Assembly (NCBI RefSeq): GCF_000701345.1
Contig: NZ_JNIJ01000032.1
Coordinates: forward strand, 1 to 64,000
Direction of reading: 5' to 3'
Source: Bradyrhizobium sp. URHD0069
GTDB taxonomy: Bacteria; Pseudomonadota; Alphaproteobacteria; Rhizobiales; Xanthobacteraceae
Length of the DNA stretch: 64,000 bases
Shown piece after piece: positions 41,599 to 49,323 of this stretch. Numbering within the stretch: position 1 is the stretch's first letter; each line of letters starts with the position of its first letter. The notes beneath the pieces were generated by a model. The model ran no database searches. It was given only the letters and a program-made list of their open reading frames with translations, and was not told the DNA's origin. The position numbers and the translations under genes are program-made.

Positions 41599-42711
41599 TC
41601 ACCTTGTCCCGAACGTGGTCGCGCCGAACAGCGCCTTTTGCGTCGAGGGCTGCGAGCGCCAATATTGCGGCGGGGCCTCGACCTCGCCGCCGAGTTCGGC
41701 CGCGGCGTGCCAGCCCCAGCGCGGATCGTAGAGCATGGCGCGCGCCAGCGCGACCATGTCGGCCTTGCCGGATGCAATGATGTCTTCGGCGTGCCGCGCC
41801 TCGGTGATCAGGCCGACCGCCATGGTGGCGACACCGGTTGCCTCCTTGATCGCTTTCGCGAACGGCACCTGATAGCCGGGGCCAAGCGGAATCTTCTGCA
41901 GCGGCGACACGCCGCCGGACGATGCGTCGATCCAGTCGACGCCGCGCTTTTTCAGCTCCTGAGCAAATTCTATGGCTTGCCGAAGGTCCCAGCCGCCCTC
42001 GACCCAGTCGGTCGCGGACACCTTGATGCCGACGGGCTTATGATCCGGAAACACCGCCCGGATCGCATCGAACACTTCCAGCGGGAAGCGCATGCGGTTC
42101 TGCAGGCTCCCGCCATATTGGTCGGTGCGCTTGTTGGAGATCGGCGACAGAAACTGGTGCAGGAGATAGCCGTGCGCGCAGTGCAGCTCGAGGGCGTCGA
42201 TGCCGAGCCGGTCGGCGCGTTTCGCCGCCGCGACGAAAGCCTCTGCCACGCGCGCCAGCCCCAGCGTATCGAGCGCCAGCGGAGCAGCCTCGCCCTCCTT
42301 GTGCGGCACCGCGGAAGGCCCCTCCGGCTGCCAGCCGCCCTCGGAGGTTGGGATCAGCTGTCCGCCCTCCCACGGCCGGTGACTGGATGCCTTGCGGCCG
42401 GCGTGGGCGAGCTGCATCGCGACCGCGATCCTGGCGCGCTTACGCACCGACGCCATGATCGGCTTCAGCGCCGCTTCGGTAGCGTCGTTCCACAACCCGA
42501 GGCAGCCCGGCGTGATGCGGCCGATCGCCTCTACCGCCGTCGCCTCGATGCAGAACATCGCCGCCCCCGACAGCGCGAGATTGCCGATATGCACGAAGTG
42601 CCAGTCATTGGCCTCGCCGTTCTCGGCCGAATACTGGCACATCGGCGCCACCATGATGCGGTTGGGGAGCGCGAGGCCGCGCAGCTTGATCGGAGAAAAC
42701 AGGGCGCTCAT
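41599..42711 (-). CDS. NADH:flavin oxidoreductase / old yellow enzyme (YqjM-like)
   Basis: 370 residues, single-domain OYE. FMN and substrate residues are recognisable: NRIMVAPMCQYSAENG (the Cys of the thermophilic-like YqjM group), MQLAHAGRKASSHRPW, ALELHCAHGYLLHQFLSP (the H-x-x-H-like substrate pair and catalytic Tyr region), YGGSLQNRMRFPLEV and the C-terminal phosphate site with GLITEARHAEDII and ALARAMLYDPRW. It should reduce activated C=C bonds of enones with NADPH; physiological substrate unknown. It stands alone between repeats. Confidence 0.92.
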   Translation of the reverse strand: MSALFSPIKLRGLALPNRIMVAPMCQYSAENGEANDWHFVHIGNLALSGAAMFCIEATAVEAIGRITPGCLGLWNDATEAALKPIMASVRKRARIAVAMQLAHAGRKASSHRPWEGGQLIPTSEGGWQPEGPSAVPHKEGEAAPLALDTLGLARVAEAFVAAAKRADRLGIDALELHCAHGYLLHQFLSPISNKRTDQYGGSLQNRMRFPLEVFDAIRAVFPDHKPVGIKVSATDWVEGGWDLRQAIEFAQELKKRGVDWIDASSGGVSPLQKIPLGPGYQVPFAKAIKEATGVATMAVGLITEARHAEDIIASGKADMVALARAMLYDPRWGWHAAAELGGEVEAPPQYWRSQPSTQKALFGATTFGTR

Positions 42712-42830
42712 GGGGATTTCCGGGTGGGAGGGAAGCTCGCGGTCGGAATAATTTATGTGCCGCTGCGGCGATTACCAACTCCCGGGTCAGCGAATTTCGC
42801 CGATATCGAGCAACGATGCGATGGCGGCGC

Positions 42831-42875
42831 CGTGGGCCGGCCGAAGGCCGGACCCGTTGGCCTGGCCGGGACGAC
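42831..42875. repeat. Hairpin module, left part truncated
   Basis: GTGGGCCGGCC-GAA-GGCCGGACCCGTTGGC then CTGGCCGGGACGAC. It keeps GACCCGTTGGC of the module frame but has inner arms CCGGCC/GGCCGG. Located between the OYE gene and the esterase-like gene. Confidence 0.65.
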
Positions 42876-42878
42876 AAG

Positions 42879-43958
42879 CTATTCCACCACCGTGAACTGC
42901 AGCAAGAGCGTGCGCTGGAGCATCGAGAAATTGTCGTCGGAAACCAACGTCAGCACGGTATCGCCCTCCGGCGTAATGTGCGCGTCGATGCCTTCCATGT
43001 TGTCGATCTCGTGGCCCAAATCCGCATCGAAGATCGCGGCGCCATCGACCACGGCACCCGGCGCCAGCGATCTGAGCGGGATGCTTCGGATGCGGATGCC
43101 GACGCCCGAGACCCACGAAAACTTCCGCTCCAGCACCAGGAGTTCGCCCGAGGGCAGCAGCACCGCGTCGCTGATGTCGAAATTTTTGCTGCGGCGGATA
43201 CTGAACTCACCGGGCGATGGACCGCCGATCAGAAATCCGATCAGGTTGCCGTTGGCATCGAGGCCGCGCTCCGAAAGCGCGACCAGCGTGCCGGCGAGCG
43301 GCAGGCCCTTGGGCACCATCACCAGCGCCTCAATGCCCTTGTTGCGCGGCAGCTTGCGCAACGCCGGCGGCACCGGGATCACCTCGCCGCGCGAGCGCGT
43401 AAAGCCCTTGCTGAAGTCGAAGCGAAGCACCTGATTGACGCGCTCAAGGCCAATATAGACCAGCGAACCGTCGAGCGCGATCGATTCGGAATCGTACCAG
43501 CCGCGCGCGATGATCGGCTTGCCGTCGGGCCCGAGCAAGGGGGCGGCCTCGACGTCGTCAAGCCCGGTCATCTCGCGTCCCTGATAGCGGATGCGGCCGG
43601 TGAACCAGCTGCCCTTGTCGCTGATCGAGATGAAGCGCTCGCCTTTGGCGTCGAGCCGCAATCCGGACAGGCCGCCGAAGCCCGGAAAGCGCGAGGTCAG
43701 AACCAGGCCGCTGCGATATTCCAGCGACCCGAACCGCACCTGCGCGCGGTCGCGCGGCTCAAAGGAGGGAATCGGCCGGGCATTGACCTCGATCGAGACC
43801 GGCACGGCGGCCGAGAATTCGTCCGACGGGATCGTCTTCGGCGGCGCCTGGGTTGCAAGCTGCGCCCGCGCGATATCCGGCAGCGCCATCGCCGAAAGTC
43901 CCGCCGCCGTGGATTTCAGGAAATTCCTGCGGCTGAGATGCGGCGGCTCATTCCTCAT
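42879..43958 (-). CDS. Esterase-like activity of phytase family protein, Tat-exported
   Basis: 359 residues from ATG 43956-43958. The N-terminus has a twin-arginine motif (HLSRRNFLKSTAAGLSAMAL), so it is exported folded. The beta-propeller-like domain has GFGGLSGLRLDAKGERFISI, SDKGSWF, DDVEAAPL, GWYDSESIALDG, KGIEALV, and DNMEGIDAH near the end: acidic residues that line the calcium/phosphate site in the family. The family name reflects a predicted activity; no substrate is established. A longer frame (to 44009) would start inside a repeat, so the shorter start is preferred. Confidence 0.85.
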   Translation of the reverse strand: MRNEPPHLSRRNFLKSTAAGLSAMALPDIARAQLATQAPPKTIPSDEFSAAVPVSIEVNARPIPSFEPRDRAQVRFGSLEYRSGLVLTSRFPGFGGLSGLRLDAKGERFISISDKGSWFTGRIRYQGREMTGLDDVEAAPLLGPDGKPIIARGWYDSESIALDGSLVYIGLERVNQVLRFDFSKGFTRSRGEVIPVPPALRKLPRNKGIEALVMVPKGLPLAGTLVALSERGLDANGNLIGFLIGGPSPGEFSIRRSKNFDISDAVLLPSGELLVLERKFSWVSGVGIRIRSIPLRSLAPGAVVDGAAIFDADLGHEIDNMEGIDAHITPEGDTVLTLVSDDNFSMLQRTLLLQFTVVE

Positions 43959-44049
43959 GGTGAGCAGGCGCGCTTGCGCCGTCGCGAACCGCGAGGCCAC
44001 GCCGCTCATCCTTCGAGACGCGGCGAAGACGCCGCTCCTCAGGGTGAGG
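43953..44049. repeat. Two adjacent palindromic repeats overlapping a start codon
   Basis: CCTCATGGTGAGCAGGCGCG ... CGCGAACCGCGAGGCC (43953-43999) is followed by CTCATCCTTCGAGACGCGGC ... CTCAGGGTGAGG (to 44049). The first begins with the bases that provide the start codon of the esterase-like gene. Confidence 0.65.
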
Positions 44050-44106
44050 TAATCCGTGGCCGCTGTCGGTCATTTGGTTTTCAAAAATGCTCTAGGCAAA
44101 AATACT

Positions 44107-46008
44107 TTAGGAATGCAGCCTGCGTCGGCGGCCGGACGCGGCAGGCGGCGCGCCGTGGGTCTCGCTGAACAGCTCGGCGAGCTTCTCGGTGATGGCGCCG
44201 CCGAGTTCTTCGGCGTCGACGATCGTGACCGCGCGGCGATAGTAGCGCGTGACGTCGTGACCGATGCCGATCGCGATCAGCTCGACCGGCGAGCGGGTCT
44301 CGATTTCCTCGATGATGTGGCGCAGGTGGCGCTCCAGGTAATTGCCGGGATTGACCGACAGCGTGGAGTCATCGACCGGCGCGCCGTCGGAAATCATCAT
44401 CAGGATCTTGCGCTGCTCGGAGCGCCCGAGCAACCGCTTGTGCGCCCAGTCGAGCGCCTCGCCGTCGATATTTTCCTTGAGCAGGCCCTCGCGCATCATC
44501 AGCCCGAGATTCTTGCGCGACCGCCGCCACGGCGCGTCGGCGGACTTGTAGATGATGTGGCGCAGGTCGTTGAGACGGCCGGGATTCGCCGGCTTGCCCG
44601 CGGCAAGCCACGCCTCGCGAGATTGCCCGCCCTTCCACGCCCGCGTGGTGAAGCCGAGGATTTCCACCTTGACGCCGCAGCGCTCCAGCGTCCGCGCCAG
44701 AATATCGGCGCAGGTGGCGGCAACCGTAATCGGTCGCCCGCGCATCGAGCCGGAATTGTCCAGAAGCAGCGTCACCACGGTATCGCGGAAGGTGGCCTCC
44801 TTCTCGTGCATGAACGACAGCGGGTGATAGGGATCAGTCACCACGCGCGACAGCCGCGCCGGATCGAGAATGCCTTCCTCGAGATCGAACTCCCAGGCGC
44901 GGTTTTGCTGCGCCATCAACCGGCGCTGCAAGCGGTTGGCCAGCCGCGCGACAATGCCTTGCAGATGCGCGAGCTGCTTGTCGAGATAGCTGCGCAGGCG
45001 CTCCAGCTCGTCGTGGTCGCAAAGATCTTCCGCCGCGATCACCTCGTCGAATTTCGGCGCGAAGGCATGATATTCCGGCCCGCGCGGCTCGTTGGCGCCG
45101 CGCGCATTCGGCCGCGTCGCCTCGCCCGGCGTCTCGTCGTCGCCGAGTTCGCCGTCGTCGAAGGTGTCGCTGGTGGAGGCCTGCGCGCTCTCCATCGCGC
45201 TTTCCGATATTTCGTCGGTCGAGGCCTGCGCCTGGTCGGCACTCATTTCCTGCGCCGCGTCGCTGTCAGGCGAGCCTTCAGCACCGGACTGGTCGTTCTC
45301 GCCGTCGCGGTTGTCGTCCTGGTTTTCGTCTTCATCGGCCTCGGCATTGCGGTCGTCGCCCAGCTCGAGCGCGGACAACAGATCATGCACCGCGTCGCCG
45401 AATCTCACCTGATCCTCGGCCAGCCGATCCAGCCGGTCGAGCCGGGTCCCGATCTTGTCTTCCAGCAGCGGACGCCACAGGTCGACCATCTTGCGGGCGG
45501 CTGCCGGTGGCGCGAGCCCGGTCAGGCGCTCGCGCACCAGCATCGCCAGCGCGTCCGACAAGGGCGCATCGGCGCGGTCGGTGATCTCGTCGAACTTGCC
45601 GCGATGGAAGTGATCGTCGAGCATCGCGGTGAGGTTTTTCGCGACGCCGGCCATGCGCCGCGAACCGAGCGCCTCGACCCGGGCCTGCTCGACCGCCTCG
45701 AACACGCCGCGCGCCTGCGGATTTCCCGGCATCAACTTGCGGTGAACTTTCGGATCGTGGCAGGCGAGTTTCAGCGCAACCGAATCGGCGTGGCCGCGCA
45801 CGATCGCCGCATCTCGCCGCGTCATCTTGCGCGCCGGCTCCGGCAGCCGCGCCTTGCCCGGCGACAGGCCGGGGCGTTCGGCCGCGAACGTCACTTCAAG
45901 CTCCGGCCTTTTCGCGATCGCGCGCAGGCAGGCGGTCACTGCGCGCTTGAACGGCTCGGTCGGCGCTTCCTTCGATCCGGTGCGGAATTTGGTGTTCGAC
46001 GTCGTCAT
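44107..46008 (-). CDS. cobT: Cobaltochelatase subunit CobT
   Basis: 633 residues, usual length. An N-terminal CobT domain (SKEAPTEPFKRAVTACLRAI) is followed by an acidic, low-complexity middle (about 210-300, rich in Asp, Glu and Ala) and a C-terminal von Willebrand A domain with the MIDAS motif LLLDNSGSMRGRP, ISDGAPVDDST and IGIGHDVTRYY. CobT with CobS forms the ATP-dependent chaperone that drives cobalt insertion into hydrogenobyrinic acid diamide by CobN in the aerobic B12 pathway. A 54-base gap containing one REP unit separates it from cobS upstream. Confidence 0.95.
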   Translation of the reverse strand: MTTSNTKFRTGSKEAPTEPFKRAVTACLRAIAKRPELEVTFAAERPGLSPGKARLPEPARKMTRRDAAIVRGHADSVALKLACHDPKVHRKLMPGNPQARGVFEAVEQARVEALGSRRMAGVAKNLTAMLDDHFHRGKFDEITDRADAPLSDALAMLVRERLTGLAPPAAARKMVDLWRPLLEDKIGTRLDRLDRLAEDQVRFGDAVHDLLSALELGDDRNAEADEDENQDDNRDGENDQSGAEGSPDSDAAQEMSADQAQASTDEISESAMESAQASTSDTFDDGELGDDETPGEATRPNARGANEPRGPEYHAFAPKFDEVIAAEDLCDHDELERLRSYLDKQLAHLQGIVARLANRLQRRLMAQQNRAWEFDLEEGILDPARLSRVVTDPYHPLSFMHEKEATFRDTVVTLLLDNSGSMRGRPITVAATCADILARTLERCGVKVEILGFTTRAWKGGQSREAWLAAGKPANPGRLNDLRHIIYKSADAPWRRSRKNLGLMMREGLLKENIDGEALDWAHKRLLGRSEQRKILMMISDGAPVDDSTLSVNPGNYLERHLRHIIEEIETRSPVELIAIGIGHDVTRYYRRAVTIVDAEELGGAITEKLAELFSETHGAPPAASGRRRRLHS

Positions 46009-46027
46009 CGTGGCCCTATCAACTTCC

Positions 46028-46060
46028 CGGCGTGTGGGTCCCGGCGTTCGCCGGGACGAC
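46028..46060. repeat. REP-like unit between cobS and cobT
   Basis: CGTGTGGGTCCCGGCG-TTCG-CCGGGACGAC occupies nearly the whole gap between two genes whose products act in one complex. The hairpin could change message stability or relative expression. Confidence 0.75.
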
Positions 46061-46062
46061 GC

Positions 46063-47076
46063 TTACGAAAGCGCCACGTTCACCGACGACTCCGCGAGCT
46101 CCGCGTTGAAGCAGCGCTGATAGAATTCAGCGACCAGCGGCCGTTCCAGTTCGTCGCACTTGTTGAGGAAGGTGACGCGGAACGCAAAGCCGATGTCGCC
46201 GAAGATCTCGGCGTTCTCCGCCCAGGTGATCACCGTGCGCGGGCTCATCACCGTCGACAAGTCGCCATTGGCAAACGCGTTGCGGGTGAGATCGGCGAGC
46301 CGCACCATCTTGTTGACGATGTCGCGGCCTTCTTGCGTGCGATAATGGTGCGCCTTGGCGAGCACGATCTCGACTTCCTCGTCATGGGCGAGATAGTTCA
46401 GCGTGGTGACGATCGACCAGCGGTCCATCTGACCCTGGTTGATCTGCTGGGTGCCGTGATAGAGCCCGGAGGTATCGCCGAGGCCGACCGTGTTGGCGGT
46501 GGAGAACAGCCGGAACGCCGGATGCGGCTTGATCACCTTGTTCTGGTCGAGCAGCGTCAGGCGGCCGGAAACCTCCAGCACACGCTGGATCACGAACATC
46601 ACATCAGGTCGGCCGGCGTCGTATTCGTCGAACACCAACGCGATATTGTGCTGCAGCGCCCAGGGCAGAATGCCGTCGCGGAATTCCGTGACCTGCTTGC
46701 CGTCCCTGACGACGATGGAATCCTTTCCCACCAGATCGATGCGGCTGATGTGGCTGTCGAGATTGACGCGCACGCACGGCCAGTTCAGCCGCGCCGCAAC
46801 CTGCTCGATGTGGGTCGACTTGCCGGTGCCGTGATAGCCCGTGACCATGACGCGGCGGTTCTTGGCGAAGCCGGCGAGAATGGCGAGCGTGGTGGCGCGA
46901 TCGAACCGGTAATCCGCATCGACATCGGGCACGTGCGGATCGACCCCGGAATAGGCCGGAACCTCGAGGTCGCTGTCGATACCGAATACCTGCCGGACCG
47001 ACACCTTCATATCCGGCAAACCGGCGGGCACTCCGGCAGGATCTTGCACTTTGGTCATGGCGGCGGTCGTCATCAA
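46063..47076 (-). CDS. cobS: Cobaltochelatase subunit CobS
   Basis: 337 residues, AAA+ ATPase. Walker A GYHGTGKST near 100-108, Walker B region IALVFDEYDAGRPDVMFVIQ, then the sensor region FRLFSTANTVGLGD and the C-terminal helical part with DGILPWALQHN before it. N-terminal VSVRQVFGIDSDLEVPAYS is typical of CobS. It is the motor of the CobNST chelatase. The first ATG gives MMTTAAMTK; starts at the next one or two Met are equally possible. Confidence 0.95.
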   Translation of the reverse strand: MMTTAAMTKVQDPAGVPAGLPDMKVSVRQVFGIDSDLEVPAYSGVDPHVPDVDADYRFDRATTLAILAGFAKNRRVMVTGYHGTGKSTHIEQVAARLNWPCVRVNLDSHISRIDLVGKDSIVVRDGKQVTEFRDGILPWALQHNIALVFDEYDAGRPDVMFVIQRVLEVSGRLTLLDQNKVIKPHPAFRLFSTANTVGLGDTSGLYHGTQQINQGQMDRWSIVTTLNYLAHDEEVEIVLAKAHHYRTQEGRDIVNKMVRLADLTRNAFANGDLSTVMSPRTVITWAENAEIFGDIGFAFRVTFLNKCDELERPLVAEFYQRCFNAELAESSVNVALS

Positions 47077-47384
47077 TCCTCCGAGGTCTCGGGCGGCTCC
47101 CGAAACCAGATTTGCGATATGGCTGCGGATGGGGGCTTAAGCGAACCTATCAGAGAGCACCGGCTGGCAGAAGCCCGCCGCCCAATCAAAGTTCCACTGC
47201 GTTATCATCAAGATAGGCACTGGCCGCGGTTTTTGGAAGGCTGCCCTGCGAATCATGCCGTACTTTCGCCCGCTCCATCTGGCGCGCCCCCGATTCCCTG
47301 CGGCTTCGACGCTACTTTCCAGCCTCGTCAGTAGCTATGTTAGGTCCGGTCTGCACCAGACAGCAATGCCAGCACGGGAATTTT
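47077..47384. other. Divergent intergenic region between cobS and DedA-like gene
   Basis: 308 bases with no gene recognised and no repeat. It presumably carries the promoters of both flanking genes, but I see no convincing hexamer pair. A possible upstream ATG for the DedA gene is at 47337. Confidence 0.5.
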
Positions 47385-48059
47385 GTGGCCTCTTTCCTCG
47401 ATCCATTGATTGCATTCGTCTCGGCACATGCGTGGCTCGGCTATCTCGTGCTATTTCTCGCCGCCTTGCTGGAAGCCGTTCCGGTCGTAGGCGCGGTGAT
47501 TCCCGGCTCGACAATCATCCTTGCGCTGAGCGCGCTGGTGCCCGGCGGCGATTTGCGGCTTGAATGGGTGCTGGCGGCGGCGAGCGCCGGCGCGCTGCTC
47601 GGCGACGGATCGGCGTTCTGGATCGGACATCGCGCCCAGCGCGAAATCCTCAGCACCTGGCCGCTGGCAAATTACCCACGCCTGATCGCGCAGAGCGAAG
47701 CGTTCTTCAATCGCTGGGGCGCGCTGGCGGTATTCTTTGGGCGTTTCGTGCCGCCCATTCGTGCCTTTGTGCCGGTTACGGCAGGCGCGCTCGGGATGCC
47801 GCCGCCGCGCTTCTACGCCGTTAACATCCCGGCGATCCTGCTGTGGGCGCCGGCGCATGTGCTGCCGGGGGTTCTTGCGATAACCGCTCTGCACCAATAC
47901 GCCGGGATTCCGCACCATACCGGGGTCGGCAAGCATTACTGGATGCTGTCAGTGATCGGGGGCGCGTTGATTGTCACGCTGGCGACCTGGGCGATCCGCC
48001 GCAGGCGCGGCAGAAGCACGATCGAGTCCGCGGCGAAGCCGGTTCGTAAGAATGACTGA
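47385..48059 (+). CDS. DedA-family membrane protein
   Basis: About 224 residues from GTG 47385 (preceded by GGGAA); an ATG at 47337 would add 16 residues. Features of the DedA/VTT family: VVGAVIPGSTIILALSAL, then GDGSAFWIGHRAQRE and the conserved FGRFVPPIRAFVPVTAGALG motif (FxRFxPxxRxxxP-GxxxM), with amphipathic re-entrant segments and two to three membrane helices. DedA proteins are lipid scramblases or undecaprenyl/phosphatidylethanolamine flippases affecting envelope integrity; the lipid is not assignable. Confidence 0.9.
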   Translation: MASFLDPLIAFVSAHAWLGYLVLFLAALLEAVPVVGAVIPGSTIILALSALVPGGDLRLEWVLAAASAGALLGDGSAFWIGHRAQREILSTWPLANYPRLIAQSEAFFNRWGALAVFFGRFVPPIRAFVPVTAGALGMPPPRFYAVNIPAILLWAPAHVLPGVLAITALHQYAGIPHHTGVGKHYWMLSVIGGALIVTLATWAIRRRRGRSTIESAAKPVRKND

Positions 48060-48072
48060 TAGCTCTTTCCAC

Positions 48073-48099
48073 CGTCGTCCGGCCGATGCCGGGAAGAAG
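48073..48099. repeat. Degenerate REP-like unit
   Basis: CGTCGTCCGGCCGATGCCGG then GAAGAAG is a decayed copy between two convergent genes. Confidence 0.5.
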
Positions 48100-48111
48100 A
48101 CGTGAGGGACT

Positions 48112-48765
48112 TCAGCTCGCGCCGCGCACCACGGTCTTGAGATAGTTATACGCCTTGATGATCTCGATCAGGCGGTCTTCGGTGGAGCGGTCGCCACCAT
48201 TGGCGTCGGGATGATGCTGCTTCACCAGCGCCTTGTACTTCGCCTTGACGTCCTCAAGCGTCGCCTCCACACTGAGCCCCATCACCTGCAGCGCCTTGCG
48301 CTCGGCGTTGAACACTTTCCGGGTTTCGACCTTGGCTTCGGCACCCGGGCCTGGGCGCCAGCGGCCGCGGCCATTGAGTTCGCTGAACATGCTGAATGGA
48401 TCGGAGGCGCCTTCCAGGTCGGCCTCGGGGCTGCCCTTGCCTCTCTTGGCGCTGGTATTGGCGCCCATCTTCCAGGTCGGACGATGGCCGGTCAGCGCAT
48501 CCTTCTGGTAACGCGCCACGGCATCCGCATTCATGCCGGAGAAGAAATTGTAGGACTGGTTGTATTCGCGGACGTGATTGATGCAGAAGTGCCAGTACTC
48601 CTTGTCGTTGGTCCGGCCCTTGGGCGCGCGGTGCGGCCCCTTGTTCTTGCAGTCCGGCCATTCGCACATCGCGGAGGCTTCGCGCGCCTGCGCCTGCTGC
48701 TTCGCGCTCAGCTTGTTGGGCTTGATGCGAATGGAATCGAAGAATTTTGATGAATCAATCGGCAT
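48112..48765 (-). CDS. J-domain protein with N-terminal Cys/His motif
   Basis: 217 residues. The J domain is C-terminal (about 155-217): VMGLSVEATLEDVKAKYKAL, the HPD in KQHHPDANGG, and IIKAYNYLKTVV. The N-terminal part carries MCEWPDCKNKGPHRAP and YWHFCINHVREYN, whose Cys and His (C-x4-C ... C-x2-H) could bind zinc. The layout differs from DnaJ itself and is a type I recall in alphaproteobacteria. It would stimulate DnaK on an unknown client. It is divergent from the bolA-like gene, with only about 110 bases between starts. Confidence 0.87.
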   Translation of the reverse strand: MPIDSSKFFDSIRIKPNKLSAKQQAQAREASAMCEWPDCKNKGPHRAPKGRTNDKEYWHFCINHVREYNQSYNFFSGMNADAVARYQKDALTGHRPTWKMGANTSAKRGKGSPEADLEGASDPFSMFSELNGRGRWRPGPGAEAKVETRKVFNAERKALQVMGLSVEATLEDVKAKYKALVKQHHPDANGGDRSTEDRLIEIIKAYNYLKTVVRGAS

Positions 48766-48874
48766 AGCTGACTATGACAACGCAATGCGAAAAGCTTCAA
48801 GTCTTGACATTGCGAATACCTCACTCTCGATGCGCCATTGACGAATGGCCGACCACGGACGTATTGCCGCCGCC

Positions 48875-49147
48875 ATGAACACCAGAGACATTATCACAAA
48901 CAAGTTGCGTGAAGCTTTCGCTCCCGAAAGCCTCGACGTGTCAGATGAATCACATCTGCATGAGGGCCATGCCGGCCACAGGCCGGGCGGCGAAACGCAT
49001 TTCAGGGTCTATATCGTATCGCCGGCATTCCAGGGGAAGAGCCGGATCGAACGCCACCGCATGATTAATGCAACTCTCGCCGGGGAACTCGCCGGCTCGG
49101 TGCACGCGCTGGCGATCAAGGCGCATGCCCCCGGGGAAGCTGGCTGA
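48875..49147 (+). CDS. BolA-family protein
   Basis: 90 residues from ATG 48875 (MNTRDIITNKLREAFAPES). BolA landmarks: LDVSDESHLHEGHAGHRPGG (the loop with the conserved His used for Fe-S binding with monothiol glutaredoxin) and ETHFRVYIVSPAFQGKSRIE, HRMINATLAGEL, then SVHALAIKAHAPGE. BolA proteins partner glutaredoxins in Fe-S trafficking. An ATG at 48845 would add ten residues (MADHGRIAAA); neither start has a strong ribosome site. Confidence 0.92.
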   Translation: MNTRDIITNKLREAFAPESLDVSDESHLHEGHAGHRPGGETHFRVYIVSPAFQGKSRIERHRMINATLAGELAGSVHALAIKAHAPGEAG

Positions 49148-49167
49148 GTTTCCCACCCCGTTTTGGC

Positions 49168-49307
49168 CGTCATGCCCTGCGCAAGCGGGGGAATCCGATA
49201 ATCCCAGGGTTCACGGCCGGAGCGCAGACCGCACAGGGTACCGGATCGTCCGCTGCAGCCGGTCATCGGCACGCATTCACGCGACCCGTTGGCGCACGAT
49301 GACGACC
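49168..49307. repeat. REP-like unit plus degenerate hairpin module
   Basis: CGTCATGCCCTGCGCAAGCG, GGGGAATCCGAT (49168-49199), and further right GCCGGTCATCGGCACGCATTCACGCGACCCGTTGGCGC (in parts, 49258-49296), a worn copy of the module at 26755, ending GATGACGAC. Confidence 0.6.
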
Positions 49308-49323
49308 TGGACACTGCAGCATT

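Noticed and set aside
41260..43434. A 724-codon plus-strand open frame
   Set aside because: It lies opposite the OYE gene and part of the esterase-like gene and crosses repeats; no domain or ribosome site supports it.
44056..47334. A 1092-codon open frame opposite cobS and cobT
   Set aside because: It is the mirror of two well-supported genes in GC-rich DNA, has a His/Arg-rich composition typical of antisense frames and no recognisable domain.
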